Source of the DNA: Pseudomonas weihenstephanensis
Lineage (GTDB): Bacteria; Pseudomonadota; Gammaproteobacteria; Pseudomonadales; Pseudomonadaceae
Assembly (NCBI RefSeq): GCF_001043055.1
Contig: NZ_JYLF01000001.1
Location: 682,001 to 746,000 of the forward strand
Direction of reading: 5' to 3'
Length of the DNA: 64,000 bases
Both the position numbers and the translations under genes were made by a program. Below the pieces are notes generated by a model that worked only from the letters and a program-made list of their open reading frames with translations, was not told the origin of the DNA and did not search any database. Shown here piece after piece: positions 45,398 through 54,735 of this stretch. Within the stretch, counting starts at the first letter, position 1; every line of letters starts with the position of its first letter.

Positions 45398-45934
45398 TTA
45401 CTCTGCGGTTTGAGCGTTGGCGGCGCAGGCAGGTTTGCCAGCAGCGTATTTAAGGCTTGGGTCGACCAGCGCATCAAAGCGTTTGAGCGCTTCGGAGCCG
45501 ATCAACAGCGGGTATTGGAACGCACTTCGGTCGGTCAAGTTCACTTCGATGGTGCGTAAAGCTTTGCCCATGCAGATTTGCAGTGAAATAACCGGGCGCG
45601 AGGTGTAGTTCTTGTCCGATTCGGGATCGTAATCACCTGAGCGGCGCTTGATCTTGCTGACCCGTGCCAGCGGACGTTCGATCGGGTGCGAGTGTGCATC
45701 ATCAATGGCCAGATAAAAGCGCACCCAGCTCTCACCGTCGCGCTTGAAGCGTTTTATATCACGCGCGCTGAGCGAGGCGGTTTTGGCACCGGTGTCGAGT
45801 TTGGCAGCCACTTGCAGGTTAATGCCCGACAGTTCGGCGTATTCGTTCAGGCCGTACACGGTTTTTTCGGCGCCAAGGCTCAGGCCCGGCAAGGTCAGCA
45901 GGCAAAGGCATATAAAGAAGGGGGAAAATTTCAT
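45398..45934 (-). CDS. Retropepsin-like periplasmic aspartic protease (RimB/RloA type)
   Basis: A 178-residue secreted protease with signal peptide (SLGA, near 21) and catalytic Asp47 in the motif AKLDTGAKTASLSA. The family is often labelled ATP-dependent zinc protease, but the fold is that of a retropepsin. RDIKRFKRDGESWVRF and ISLQICMGKALRTIEVNL are the beta-strand flap regions. ATG at 45934 is used since it begins the signal peptide. First gene of the protease-transglutaminase-ligase operon. Likely trims or removes what the ligase adds; this is inferred from the operon and similar systems. Confidence 0.87.
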   Translation of the reverse strand: MKFSPFFICLCLLTLPGLSLGAEKTVYGLNEYAELSGINLQVAAKLDTGAKTASLSARDIKRFKRDGESWVRFYLAIDDAHSHPIERPLARVSKIKRRSGDYDPESDKNYTSRPVISLQICMGKALRTIEVNLTDRSAFQYPLLIGSEALKRFDALVDPSLKYAAGKPACAANAQTAE

Positions 45935-46131
45935 AAATCCGGGGGCAGTCTCTTGCAATCTTCAGTTCAAGGCGACTGGCAATACAGCGCAAGTGTCCTC
46001 GTGCGGCTGCCCTATAAAGAGGGCAAGGCTGATGCGGGCGGCATTCTAGCATGATGGTTTTATGACGCCAGCGCTGGCGCCGCGTTTAGCGAGGCGTGAA
46101 GCACTCGATTAAACCCACGTCGTATTAGACG

Positions 46132-46143
46132 ATTGTCGACAAT
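46132..46143. promoter_or_regulatory. GntR-type operator palindrome 1
   Basis: ATTGTCGACAAT is a perfect 12-base palindrome in the leader of the prp regulator, 74 bases before its start. A partner lies at 46207. FCD-type GntR proteins bind such TTGTCGACAA-like sites, so this is probably autoregulation. Confidence 0.65.
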
Positions 46144-46206
46144 CCATATTTATTCTTTGACGTTGAAGTCTTAAATGGCTAGTTTTGGCGCTATTGATTT
46201 AAAAGG

Positions 46207-46216
46207 TGTCGACAAT
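46207..46216. promoter_or_regulatory. GntR-type operator palindrome 2
   Basis: TGTCGACAAT, directly before the ATG at 46217, repeats the core TGTCGACA of palindrome 1. Binding here would block the ribosome site region or early elongation. Confidence 0.55.
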
Positions 46217-46939
46217 ATGCTGGATTCGCTGGAAAGTGCCGCGGTGGCTCAAGACGACTCGGAGACCTTGTCCGAGAACGTCTTCAGGCGTATTCAGGCC
46301 GCTATCGTCAAAGGCGAGATTGCCCCCGGCAGCAAGATTTCCGAGCCGGAACTGGCCCGCACTTATGGCATCAGCCGCGGGCCGCTGCGTGAAGCCCTGC
46401 ACCGTCTTGAAGGTCAGCGCCTGTTGGTGCGGGTGCCGCATGTAGGCGCTCGCGTCGTGTCCTTGAGCCATGCCGAGCTGATTGAACTCTACGAGATTCG
46501 CGAGTCCCTCGAAGGCATGGCCTGTCGTTTGGCCGCCGAGCGCATGAGTGATGAAGACATTGGCGAGTTGCGCCGGGTACTGGAAACCCATGAGCGCGAC
46601 GAGGCCTTCCAGGCGGGCGTTGGGTACTACCAGCAAGAAGGCGATTTCGATTTTCATTACAAGATTATTCAAGGCAGCGGCAATCGGACCCTGACGCAGA
46701 TGCTGTGCGGTGAGCTGTATCAATTGGTGCGTATGTACCGCATCCAGTTTTCCTCCACGCCCAATCGTCCCCGTCAGGCGTTCGCCGAGCACCACCGGAT
46801 TCTAGATGCCATTGCCGACCGCGACGGCGAACTGGCCGAGTTATTGATGCGCCGCCACATTGGCGTATCCAAACGCAATATTGCGCGTCACTACCAAGAC
46901 AGCGCCCAGCAGACAGCCACTCCACGAGGTGAGTCATGA
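46217..46939 (+). CDS. GntR/FCD regulator of the methylcitrate cluster
   Basis: A 240-residue regulator with an N-terminal winged helix ([46 protein letters not shown], about 18-85) and an all-helical FCD ligand domain (about 100-225, with metal-binding-type His in EHHRIL and MRRHIG). First gene of the prp operon; its stop overlaps the prpB ATG (ATGA). Two TGTCGACA palindromes in the leader fit self-control. The ATG at 46217 is preferred to an upstream one at 46175, because homologues begin with the MLDSLE-type start. The ligand is probably 2-methylcitrate or a relative. Confidence 0.88.
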   Translation: MLDSLESAAVAQDDSETLSENVFRRIQAAIVKGEIAPGSKISEPELARTYGISRGPLREALHRLEGQRLLVRVPHVGARVVSLSHAELIELYEIRESLEGMACRLAAERMSDEDIGELRRVLETHERDEAFQAGVGYYQQEGDFDFHYKIIQGSGNRTLTQMLCGELYQLVRMYRIQFSSTPNRPRQAFAEHHRILDAIADRDGELAELLMRRHIGVSKRNIARHYQDSAQQTATPRGES

Positions 46940-47823
46940 GCAATAAAAACAGTCCAGGCCAACGTTTCCGTGATGCGGTCGCCAGTGAGCATCCGCTGCA
47001 AGTCGTCGGCGCCATTAACGCTAACCATGCATTACTGGCCAAACGTGCCGGGTTCAAGGCTATCTACCTCTCGGGTGGCGGTGTGGCAGCGGGTTCGCTG
47101 GGCGTGCCGGACCTGGGCATTACCGGTCTGGATGACGTGTTGACCGATGTGCGGCGTATCACCGACGTCTGTGACCTGCCACTGCTGGTGGACGTGGATA
47201 CCGGCTTCGGCTCCTCGTTTTTCAACGTGTCGCGCACCGTCAAGTCGATGATCAAGTTTGGCGCAGCGGCGATTCACATTGAGGACCAAGTGGGCGCCAA
47301 GCGTTGCGGCCATCGCCCGAACAAAGAAATCGTCTCGCAGCAAGAGATGGTCGACCGCATCAAGGCCGCCGTCGATGCCCGTACCGATGACAGTTTTGTG
47401 ATCATGGCGCGCACCGACGCACTGGCGGTAGAAGGGCTGGAATCGGCCCTTGAACGTGCAGCGGCCTGTGTTGAGGCGGGCGCGGACATGGTGTTCCCCG
47501 AAGCCATCACCGAACTTGAGATGTACAAACTGTTCGCTGATCGCGTCAAGGCGCCGATTCTGGCCAACATCACCGAGTTTGGCGCCACGCCGCTGTACAC
47601 CGTTGATCAACTGCGTGAAGTCGACGTGTCGCTGGTGCTGTACCCGCTGTCGGCGTTCCGTGCGATGAACAAGGCTGCCGAAAACGTATACGGCGCAATT
47701 CGCCGCGACGGCACTCAACAGAACGTGATCGACACCCTGCAAACCCGCATGGAGCTGTACGACGCCATCGACTACCACGCGTTTGAACAAAAGCTCGATG
47801 CGCTGTTTGCCAGCAAAAAGTAA
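46936..47823 (+). CDS. prpB: Methylisocitrate lyase PrpB
   Basis: A 295-residue enzyme of the isocitrate-lyase superfamily that splits 2-methylisocitrate into pyruvate and succinate. The active-site loop with catalytic Cys is in [15 protein letters not shown]; metal ligands lie in DVDTGFGS and HIEDQ. Length is normal. ATGA overlap with the regulator indicates translational coupling. Cytoplasmic, last step of propionate use by the methylcitrate cycle. Confidence 0.96.
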   Translation: MSNKNSPGQRFRDAVASEHPLQVVGAINANHALLAKRAGFKAIYLSGGGVAAGSLGVPDLGITGLDDVLTDVRRITDVCDLPLLVDVDTGFGSSFFNVSRTVKSMIKFGAAAIHIEDQVGAKRCGHRPNKEIVSQQEMVDRIKAAVDARTDDSFVIMARTDALAVEGLESALERAAACVEAGADMVFPEAITELEMYKLFADRVKAPILANITEFGATPLYTVDQLREVDVSLVLYPLSAFRAMNKAAENVYGAIRRDGTQQNVIDTLQTRMELYDAIDYHAFEQKLDALFASKK

Positions 47824-47881
47824 CAGCGCATTAAACCGTTCTTGCCCAATCCCTAACAAATTCAAAAATTGGAGAAGCGCA

Positions 47882-49009
47882 ATGGCCGAAGCAAAAGTAT
47901 TGAGTGGTGCCGGACTCCGTGGCCAGGTGGCCGGTCAAACGGCGTTGTCGACCGTAGGTCAGGAAGGTGCCGGTCTCACCTATCGCGGTTATGACGTACG
48001 TGAATTGGCCGCCCAAGCCCGTTTTGAAGAAGTGGCTTACCTGTTGTTATACGGCGAACTGCCGACCCAGGCTGAGCTGGACGCCTACACCCTTAAGCTA
48101 AAAAACCTGCGCGACCTGCCGCAAGCCTTGAAAGAGGTGCTGGAACGCATCCCTGCCAACGCCCACCCGATGGACGTGATGCGCACCGGCTGCTCGTTTT
48201 TGGGCAATCTTGAGCCGGAAAAAGACTTCACTCAGCAGCGGGACAAGACTGACCGTCTGCTGGCCGCTTTCCCGGCGATCATGTGCTACTGGTATCGCTT
48301 CAGCCATGACGGCGTGCGCATTCATTGTGTGAGTGATGAAACGTCAATTGGCGGCCACTTTTTGCACCTGCTGCACGACAAAAAACCGAGTGACTTGCAC
48401 GTCAAAGTGATGAACGTGTCGCTGATCCTGTACGCCGAGCACGAATTCAACGCCTCGACATTCACCGCAAGGGTTTGCGCCTCGACATTGTCCGACCTGT
48501 ATTCGTGCATCACCGCCGCCATCGGTTCGCTGCGCGGTCCATTGCACGGCGGCGCCAATGAAGCGGCCATGGAAATGATCGAGCGCTTCAGCTCTGCGCA
48601 GGAGGCCGTCCAGGGCACGCTCGGCATGCTCGAACGCAAAGACAAGATCATGGGCTTTGGCCACGCGATCTACAAAGACAGCGACCCGCGCAATGAGGTG
48701 ATCAAGGGTTGGTCGAAAAAGCTCGCGGACGAAGTGGGCGACACGGTGTTGTTCGCGGTCTCCGAGGCCATCGACCAAACCATGTGGGAGCAAAAGAAGC
48801 TGTTCCCCAACGCCGATTTCTACCATGCCTCGGCGTACCACTTCATGGGCATCCCGACCCAGCTGTTTACCCCCATCTTCGTCTGCTCACGCCTGACCGG
48901 CTGGGCGGCGCATGTGTTCGAACAGCGTGCCAACAACCGCATCATTCGTCCAAGCGCCGAGTACATCGGCGTCGAACAGCGCAAGTTCGTGCCAATCGAG
49001 CGTCGCTGA
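47882..49009 (+). CDS. prpC: 2-Methylcitrate synthase PrpC
   Basis: A 375-residue citrate-synthase-family enzyme joining propionyl-CoA and oxaloacetate. Catalytic His/Asp motifs are visible in LHGGANEAAM and MGFGHAIYK, and the last block RPSAEYIG. GGAGAAGCGCA precedes the ATG at 47882; the frame is open further up but overlaps prpB. It lies 58 bases behind prpB. Its short length and lack of the N-terminal extension of ordinary citrate synthase fit PrpC. Confidence 0.95.
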   Translation: MAEAKVLSGAGLRGQVAGQTALSTVGQEGAGLTYRGYDVRELAAQARFEEVAYLLLYGELPTQAELDAYTLKLKNLRDLPQALKEVLERIPANAHPMDVMRTGCSFLGNLEPEKDFTQQRDKTDRLLAAFPAIMCYWYRFSHDGVRIHCVSDETSIGGHFLHLLHDKKPSDLHVKVMNVSLILYAEHEFNASTFTARVCASTLSDLYSCITAAIGSLRGPLHGGANEAAMEMIERFSSAQEAVQGTLGMLERKDKIMGFGHAIYKDSDPRNEVIKGWSKKLADEVGDTVLFAVSEAIDQTMWEQKKLFPNADFYHASAYHFMGIPTQLFTPIFVCSRLTGWAAHVFEQRANNRIIRPSAEYIGVEQRKFVPIERR

Positions 49010-49081
49010 ACAGCAGGGCAGGTGCAACCGCCCCGGCGGTGCGCCAGCCCTCAGACCTACCCGTGATCGAGTCCCGCGCCA

Positions 49082-51673
49082 ATGAATACTGAATTTCGCA
49101 AAACACTGCCGGGCACCCGGCTGGATTATTTCGACACTCGCGCAGCGGTCGATGCGATCAAGCCCGGCGCTTATGACACGCTGCCTTACACCTCGCGTGT
49201 ACTGGCCGAAAATCTGGTCCGTCGCTGCGATCCGGCAACCCTCAATGCCTCGCTGAGCCAGTTGATCGAACGCAAGCGCGACCTGGATTTCCCGTGGTTC
49301 CCGGCCCGTGTGGTCTGCCACGACATCCTGGGCCAGACCGCTCTGGTCGACCTTGCCGGGCTGCGTGACGCCATCGCCCTGCAAGGCGGCGACCCGGCGC
49401 AAGTTAACCCGGTGGTGCCGACGCAACTGATCGTTGACCACTCGTTGGCGGTGGAGTGTGGCGGTTATGACCCCGAAGCGTTCGAGAAGAACCGCGCCAT
49501 CGAAGACCGGCGTAACGAAGACCGTTTCCATTTCATCGAGTGGACCAAAAAAGCCTTCAAAAACGTCGATGTGATCCCGCCGGGCAACGGCATCATGCAC
49601 CAGATCAACCTGGAGAAAATGTCCCCGGTGATTCAGGTGCGTGACGGCGTGGCCTTCCCGGACACCTGCGTCGGCACCGACAGCCACACCCCCCACGTCG
49701 ACTCGCTGGGCGTCATCGCCATTGGCGTGGGTGGACTGGAAGCCGAAAGCGTGATGCTGGGCCGTGCGTCATGGATGCGCCTGCCTGAAATCGTCGGCGT
49801 GGAACTGACCGGCAAGCTGCAACCGGGCATTACGGCCACTGACATGGTGCTGGCCCTGACCGAGTTCCTGCGCAAACAAAAAGTGGTCGGTGCCTGGCTG
49901 GAATTCTTCGGTGAGGGCGCCTCTGCGCTGACCCTGGGCGACCGCGCGACCATTTCCAACATGGCCCCGGAATACGGTGCTACGGCGGCCATGTTCTACA
50001 TCGACCAGCAAACCATTGACTACCTCAAGCTGACCGGTCGCGATGACCAGCAAGTGCAGTTGGTTGAGCATTACGCCAAGGTCACAGGCTTGTGGGGCGA
50101 GAACCTTAAAGACGCGCAATACGAGCGCGGCCTGAGTTTTGACTTGTCGTCTGTGGTGCGCAACATGGCCGGCCCGAGCAACCCGCACGCGCGCGTGGCC
50201 ACCACCGAGCTGGCGGCCAAGGGCATTGCCGGTCAATGGGACGACGTACCGGGGCAAATGCCTGATGGCGCGGTGATTATTGCGGCCATCACCAGTTGCA
50301 CCAACACCAGCAACCCGCGCAACGTGATCGCGGCGGGCTTGATGGCGCGCAACGCGAATAAACTCGGCCTGACCCGTAAACCGTGGGTCAAAACCTCGCT
50401 GGCGCCGGGGTCCAAGACCGTGGCGTTGTACCTCGATGAAGCGGGGCTGACCAGCGAACTGGAGCAATTGGGTTTTGGCGTGGTGGCCTTCGCGTGCACC
50501 ACCTGTAACGGCATGTCGGGAGCACTGGACCCGGCCATCCAACAGGAGATCATCGACCGCGACCTGTACGCCACCGCCGTGTTGTCGGGTAACCGCAACT
50601 TCGACGGACGTATTCATCCTTACGCCAAACAAGCGTTTTTAGCCTCGCCTCCGTTGGTGGTGGCCTACGCGATTGCGGGCACGATCCGATTCGACATCGA
50701 AAAAGACGTGCTGGGCCTGGACGCCCAGGGTAATCAGATTCGCCTGAAAGACATCTGGCCGAGCGACGAAGAAATCGACACTGTGGTCAAGGCCGCAGTG
50801 AAGCCTGAGCAGTTCCGCCAAGTCTATATTCCGATGTTCGCCATTCACGAAGACACCGGCCCTAAAGTGGCGCCGCTGTATGACTGGCGCCCGCAAAGTA
50901 CTTACATCCGTCGCCCGCCGTACTGGGAAGGTGCGTTGGCCGGGGCGCGGCCGCTCAAAGGCATGCGCCCGCTGGCGGTGCTGCCGGACAACATCACCAC
51001 TGACCACTTGTCGCCTTCCAACGCGATCATGCTCGACAGCGCCGCGGGTGAATACCTGGCGAAAATGGGTTTGCCGGAAGTCGACTTCAACTCGTATGCC
51101 ACCCACCGTGGCGACCACTTGACCGCCCAGCGCGCCACGTTTGCCAACCCGAAACTGTTCAACGAAATGGTGATTGAGGACGGTAAGGTCAAACAGGGTT
51201 CGCTGACCCGGCTGGAGCCTGAAGGTCGTGTGATGCGCATGTGGGAAGCCATCGAAACCTACATGGAGCGCAAGCAACCGCTGATCATCATTGCGGGCGC
51301 CGATTACGGTCAGGGATCGTCCCGTGACTGGGCGGCCAAAGGCGTGCGTCTGGCGGGTGTCGAAGCCATTGCGGCGGAAGGCTTTGAGCGCATTCACCGC
51401 ACCAACCTGGTGGGCATGGGGGTGTTGCCGCTGGAGTTTCTGCCGGGCACCAATCGTAAAACCTTACAAATCGACGGCAGTGAAACCTACGACGTGATCG
51501 GCGAGCGCACCCCGCGTGCCACGCTGACGCTGGTGATCACGCGCAAAAACGGCGAGCGCGTGGAGGTGCCGGTGACCTGCCGTCTGGACACCGCCGAAGA
51601 AGTTTCGATCTATGAAGCGGGTGGCGTGTTGCAACGTTTTGCCCAGGACTTCCTGGAATCGGCGTCGGTTTAA
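49082..51673 (+). CDS. acnD: Fe/S-dependent 2-methylisocitrate dehydratase AcnD
   Basis: An 863-residue aconitase-family enzyme that dehydrates 2-methylcitrate; it works with PrpF in place of PrpD. Cluster ligands: Cys in ITSCTNTSNPRN and the pair in ACTTCNGMSG. Swivel-domain blocks QGSSRDWAAKG and GMGVLPLEF are there. The 4Fe-4S cluster makes it sensitive to oxidants. Both acnD/prpF and prpD are present in this cluster, a common Pseudomonas state. Confidence 0.95.
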   Translation: MNTEFRKTLPGTRLDYFDTRAAVDAIKPGAYDTLPYTSRVLAENLVRRCDPATLNASLSQLIERKRDLDFPWFPARVVCHDILGQTALVDLAGLRDAIALQGGDPAQVNPVVPTQLIVDHSLAVECGGYDPEAFEKNRAIEDRRNEDRFHFIEWTKKAFKNVDVIPPGNGIMHQINLEKMSPVIQVRDGVAFPDTCVGTDSHTPHVDSLGVIAIGVGGLEAESVMLGRASWMRLPEIVGVELTGKLQPGITATDMVLALTEFLRKQKVVGAWLEFFGEGASALTLGDRATISNMAPEYGATAAMFYIDQQTIDYLKLTGRDDQQVQLVEHYAKVTGLWGENLKDAQYERGLSFDLSSVVRNMAGPSNPHARVATTELAAKGIAGQWDDVPGQMPDGAVIIAAITSCTNTSNPRNVIAAGLMARNANKLGLTRKPWVKTSLAPGSKTVALYLDEAGLTSELEQLGFGVVAFACTTCNGMSGALDPAIQQEIIDRDLYATAVLSGNRNFDGRIHPYAKQAFLASPPLVVAYAIAGTIRFDIEKDVLGLDAQGNQIRLKDIWPSDEEIDTVVKAAVKPEQFRQVYIPMFAIHEDTGPKVAPLYDWRPQSTYIRRPPYWEGALAGARPLKGMRPLAVLPDNITTDHLSPSNAIMLDSAAGEYLAKMGLPEVDFNSYATHRGDHLTAQRATFANPKLFNEMVIEDGKVKQGSLTRLEPEGRVMRMWEAIETYMERKQPLIIIAGADYGQGSSRDWAAKGVRLAGVEAIAAEGFERIHRTNLVGMGVLPLEFLPGTNRKTLQIDGSETYDVIGERTPRATLTLVITRKNGERVEVPVTCRLDTAEEVSIYEAGGVLQRFAQDFLESASV

Positions 51674-51680
51674 TCACATA

Positions 51681-51708
51681 CCTCTGTAGGCGCCAGCGCC
51701 TACAGAGG
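51681..51708. repeat. Perfect hairpin inside the prp operon
   Basis: Arms CCTCTGTAGGCG / CGCCTACAGAGG around a CCAG loop, in the 57-base gap between acnD and prpF. No T-run. REP-like; may trim or stabilise the transcript. Confidence 0.7.
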
Positions 51709-51730
51709 TCACTTCACAGGACTCTGTTCT

Positions 51731-52921
51731 ATGGCCTACGCAGCGCAAATAAAAATCCCTGCCACTTATATGCGTGGCGGCACCAGCAAGGGTGTGTTTT
51801 TCAACCTGCTTGACCTGCCAGCGGTGGCGCAGGTGCCGGGGGCTGCGCGTGACGCGTTGCTGTTAAGGGTCATTGGCAGCCCCGACCCTTACGAAAAACA
51901 AATCGACGGCATGGGCGCCGCGACGTCCAGCACCAGCAAAACAGTGATCGTGAGCAAAAGCCTGCGTGCCGACCACGATGTTGATTATCTGTTTGGCCAG
52001 GTCTCCATCGACAAACCGTTTGTGGACTGGAGCGGCAACTGCGGCAACCTGTCGGCGGCGGTGGGTTCGTTTGCCATCAGCAGTGGTTTGGTCGACCCGG
52101 CACGCCTGCCCCAGAACGGCACTGCCGTGGTGCGCATCTGGCAAGCCAATATCGGTAAAACCATCATCGCCCATGTACCGATGACCGACGGCGCGGTGCA
52201 GGAAACTGGCGACTTTGAGCTTGACGGTGTGACTTTTCCTGCGGCCGAAGTGCAGTTGGAGTTCCTCAACCCGGCAGCGGATGAAGAGGGCGGGGGCGGT
52301 TCGATGTTCCCCACCGGCAACCTGGTCGACGCGCTTGAAGTGCCGGGTGTGGGCACGTTGAACGTGACCATGATCAATGCGGGCATTCCGACGATTTTCG
52401 TCAATGCGCGTGATGTGGGTTACACCGGCGCGGAGCTGCAAAACGACATCAACAGCGACCCGAAAGCGTTGGCCCTGTTCGAAACCATTCGGGCGCACGG
52501 AGCGTTGCGCATGGGTTTGATTGCTCATTTGGACGACGCTGCCAAGCGTCAGCACACCCCTAAAGTGGCGTTTGTTGCAGGCCCGACAGAGTACGTGTCG
52601 TCTAGCGGCAAGGTGGTCAAGGCGCAAGACGTGGATTTGCTGGTGCGGGCCTTGTCGATGGGCAAACTGCACCACGCGATGATGGGCACGGCAGCGGTTG
52701 CGATTGGCACGGCGGCCGCGATACCGGGCACGTTGGTCAATCTGGCGGCCGGAGGCGAGTTGCGCAGCGCAGTGCGCTTTGGCCATCCGTCCGGGACTTT
52801 GCGCGTGGGTGCTGAAGCGCAGCAGGTTGACGGCGAGTGGACTGTCACTAAAGCCATCATGAGCCGCAGTGCGCGGGTGTTGATGGAAGGCTGGGTGCGG
52901 GTGCCGGGCGATTGCTTTTAA
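51731..52921 (+). CDS. prpF: 2-Methylaconitate cis-trans isomerase PrpF
   Basis: A 396-residue isomerase that turns the trans-2-methylaconitate formed by AcnD into the cis form. The family start KIPATYMRGGTSKGVFF and IDGMGAATSSTSKTVIVSKS, with WSGNCGNLSAAVG and MINAGIPTIFVNA, are clear. The catalytic pair of the family is a Lys/Cys-type or Lys acid-base set; the Lys of GGTSKG and the Cys of NCGNLS are present. Between acnD and prpD, in the expected order. Confidence 0.95.
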   Translation: MAYAAQIKIPATYMRGGTSKGVFFNLLDLPAVAQVPGAARDALLLRVIGSPDPYEKQIDGMGAATSSTSKTVIVSKSLRADHDVDYLFGQVSIDKPFVDWSGNCGNLSAAVGSFAISSGLVDPARLPQNGTAVVRIWQANIGKTIIAHVPMTDGAVQETGDFELDGVTFPAAEVQLEFLNPAADEEGGGGSMFPTGNLVDALEVPGVGTLNVTMINAGIPTIFVNARDVGYTGAELQNDINSDPKALALFETIRAHGALRMGLIAHLDDAAKRQHTPKVAFVAGPTEYVSSSGKVVKAQDVDLLVRALSMGKLHHAMMGTAAVAIGTAAAIPGTLVNLAAGGELRSAVRFGHPSGTLRVGAEAQQVDGEWTVTKAIMSRSARVLMEGWVRVPGDCF

Positions 52922-52949
52922 TTGCGTGAACCCTTGGCCTTCACCCCAA

Positions 52950-52970
52950 CCCTCTCCCAAAGGGAGAGGG
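52950..52970. repeat. Inverted repeat CCCTCTCCC, first of a pair
   Basis: Nine-base arms CCCTCTCCC / GGGAGAGGG with a AAA spacer, in the prpF-prpD gap. The second, longer copy of the same element is at 53041. This is a widely seen intergenic element. Confidence 0.7.
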
Positions 52971-53040
52971 GGCTTGACCGAGTTGCTTGTGGATTCAGTG
53001 CAAGAGCCAAGGTCGCCGCTGATCTATAGCATCCCCCTCA

Positions 53041-53085
53041 CCCTCACCCTAACCCTCTCCCTCCGGGAGAGGGTTAGGGTGAGGG
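53041..53085. repeat. Long perfect palindrome of CCCTCACCC-type element
   Basis: Two 21-base perfect arms beginning CCCTCACCCTAACCC, around TCC. It forms a very stable hairpin between prpF and prpD, so it could weaken expression of prpD. Confidence 0.75.
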
Positions 53086-53184
53086 GGGGGTGATTTTGAT
53101 ACATCAAGCGGGCACTCCAGACCCGCAAAAGCACGATAAGCCTGAGGATGGACCACGACACTTACCCACTCTTTGGAGACACCC

Positions 53185-54669
53185 ATGAGCGCTAACGTCG
53201 ACCTCAACAACCGCCCCGACTACGATCAGGTTTTGCAGGACATTGCCGATTACGTCCTCAGTTACCGCATCACCTCGCCACACGCCCTCGACACCGCCCG
53301 TAACTGCCTGATGGACACGTTGGGCTGCGGCTTGCTGGCGCTGCGATTCCCAGAATGCACCAAGCACCTGGGGCCCATCGTGGAGGGCACCCTTGTGCCG
53401 TTTGGTGCCCGAGTGCCCGGCACCTCCTTTCGCCTCGACCCGGTCAAGGCCGCCTGGGACATTGGTTGTATCGTGCGCTGGCTGGATTACAACGACACCT
53501 GGCTGGCGGCTGAATGGGGGCATCCTTCGGACAACCTGGGCGGTATTTTGGCCGTGGCCGACCACCTGTCGCAAAAGCGCGTGGCCAATGGCGAGGCGCC
53601 GCTGACGGTGCGCGCCGTACTTGATGCAATGATCATGGCCCATGAGATTCAGGGCGTTATTGCATTGGAAAACTCCTTCAATCGTGTCGGTCTGGATCAT
53701 GTGCTGCTGGTCAAAGTGGCCTCAACGGCGGTCTGCGCCAAACTGATGGGGGCCAACCGTGAACAGTTGTTGTCGGCGCTGTCCCATGCCTTTGTCGATG
53801 GCCAGGCGCTGCGCACGTATCGCCATGCACCGAACGCAGGGTCGCGCAAGTCCTGGGCGGCGGGCGATGCGTCCAGCCGGGGGGTGCGCCTGGCGGACAT
53901 TGCGCTGCGCGGTGAAATGGGTATTCCGAGTGTGCTGACGGCGCCGCAATGGGGTTTTTATGAGGTGCTGTTCAGTCATACCAACAAGGATCTGGCACTC
54001 AAGCCCGAAGGGCAGCGCGCGTTCAAGCTTTCACAGCCTTATGGCACGTACGTGATGGAAAACGTGCTGTTCAAGATCAGCTTCCCGGCAGAGTTTCATG
54101 CGCAAACGGCCTGTGAAGCGGCAGTGACTTTGCATCCGCAGGTCAGAGATCGTCTGCACGAAATCGAGAAAATTGTCATCACCACCCACGAATCGGCGAT
54201 TCGGATCATTTCCAAGCAAGGTCCATTAGCCAACGCCGCCGATCGCGATCACTGCCTTCAATACATGACCGCCGTGCCGTTGGCGTTTGGCAATCTGGTG
54301 GCCGAGCAGTACGAGGATGACTTCCATGCCGCGCATCCGATCATTGATGAGCTGCGCGAAAAAATGGTGATTGTTGAAGATCCACGCTACACCCGTGAAT
54401 ACCTGGAGGCGGATAAACGCTCCATTGCCAATGCCATTCAGGTGTTTTTCAACGATGGCACGAGCACTCAGCAAGTGGTGGTGGAATACCCGATTGGCCA
54501 TCGTCGCCGCCGTGCCGAAGGCATTGCGCTGCTGGAAGACAAGTTCAAGGCCAATCTGGCCACGCGCTTTGCAGGGCAGCGTTGTGAGGAGATTTTTGCC
54601 CTTTGCAAGGATCAGGCTGCACTTGAAGCGACCCCGGTAAACCGGTTCGTGGATTTACTGGTGATCTAA
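53185..54669 (+). CDS. prpD: 2-Methylcitrate dehydratase PrpD
   Basis: A 494-residue MmgE/PrpD-family enzyme that dehydrates 2-methylcitrate without an Fe-S cluster. Typical blocks: [52 protein letters not shown] and [20 protein letters not shown] at 53185 has TTGGAGACACCC upstream. It duplicates the step of AcnD/PrpF. A 260-base gap with two strong hairpins separates it from prpF, so it may have its own promoter. Confidence 0.95.
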   Translation: MSANVDLNNRPDYDQVLQDIADYVLSYRITSPHALDTARNCLMDTLGCGLLALRFPECTKHLGPIVEGTLVPFGARVPGTSFRLDPVKAAWDIGCIVRWLDYNDTWLAAEWGHPSDNLGGILAVADHLSQKRVANGEAPLTVRAVLDAMIMAHEIQGVIALENSFNRVGLDHVLLVKVASTAVCAKLMGANREQLLSALSHAFVDGQALRTYRHAPNAGSRKSWAAGDASSRGVRLADIALRGEMGIPSVLTAPQWGFYEVLFSHTNKDLALKPEGQRAFKLSQPYGTYVMENVLFKISFPAEFHAQTACEAAVTLHPQVRDRLHEIEKIVITTHESAIRIISKQGPLANAADRDHCLQYMTAVPLAFGNLVAEQYEDDFHAAHPIIDELREKMVIVEDPRYTREYLEADKRSIANAIQVFFNDGTSTQQVVVEYPIGHRRRRAEGIALLEDKFKANLATRFAGQRCEEIFALCKDQAALEATPVNRFVDLLVI

Positions 54670-54682
54670 AGCACACCCCGAA

Positions 54683-54716
54683 GGTTGCGATCTTTGACGA
54701 TGAAAAGATCGCAGCC
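54683..54716. terminator. Hairpin between convergent prpD and ppsR
   Basis: Arms GGTTGCGATCTTT / AAAGATCGCAGCC, nearly perfect. It stands between two convergent stops but lacks a clear T-run, so termination is likely but not certain. Confidence 0.6.
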
Positions 54717-54735
54717 CTTAATCGCCGCTGCGCTG

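Noticed and set aside
44064-45413. 449-codon plus-strand frame opposite the transglutaminase gene
   Set aside because: Gln/His-rich shadow of a well-supported gene on the other strand.
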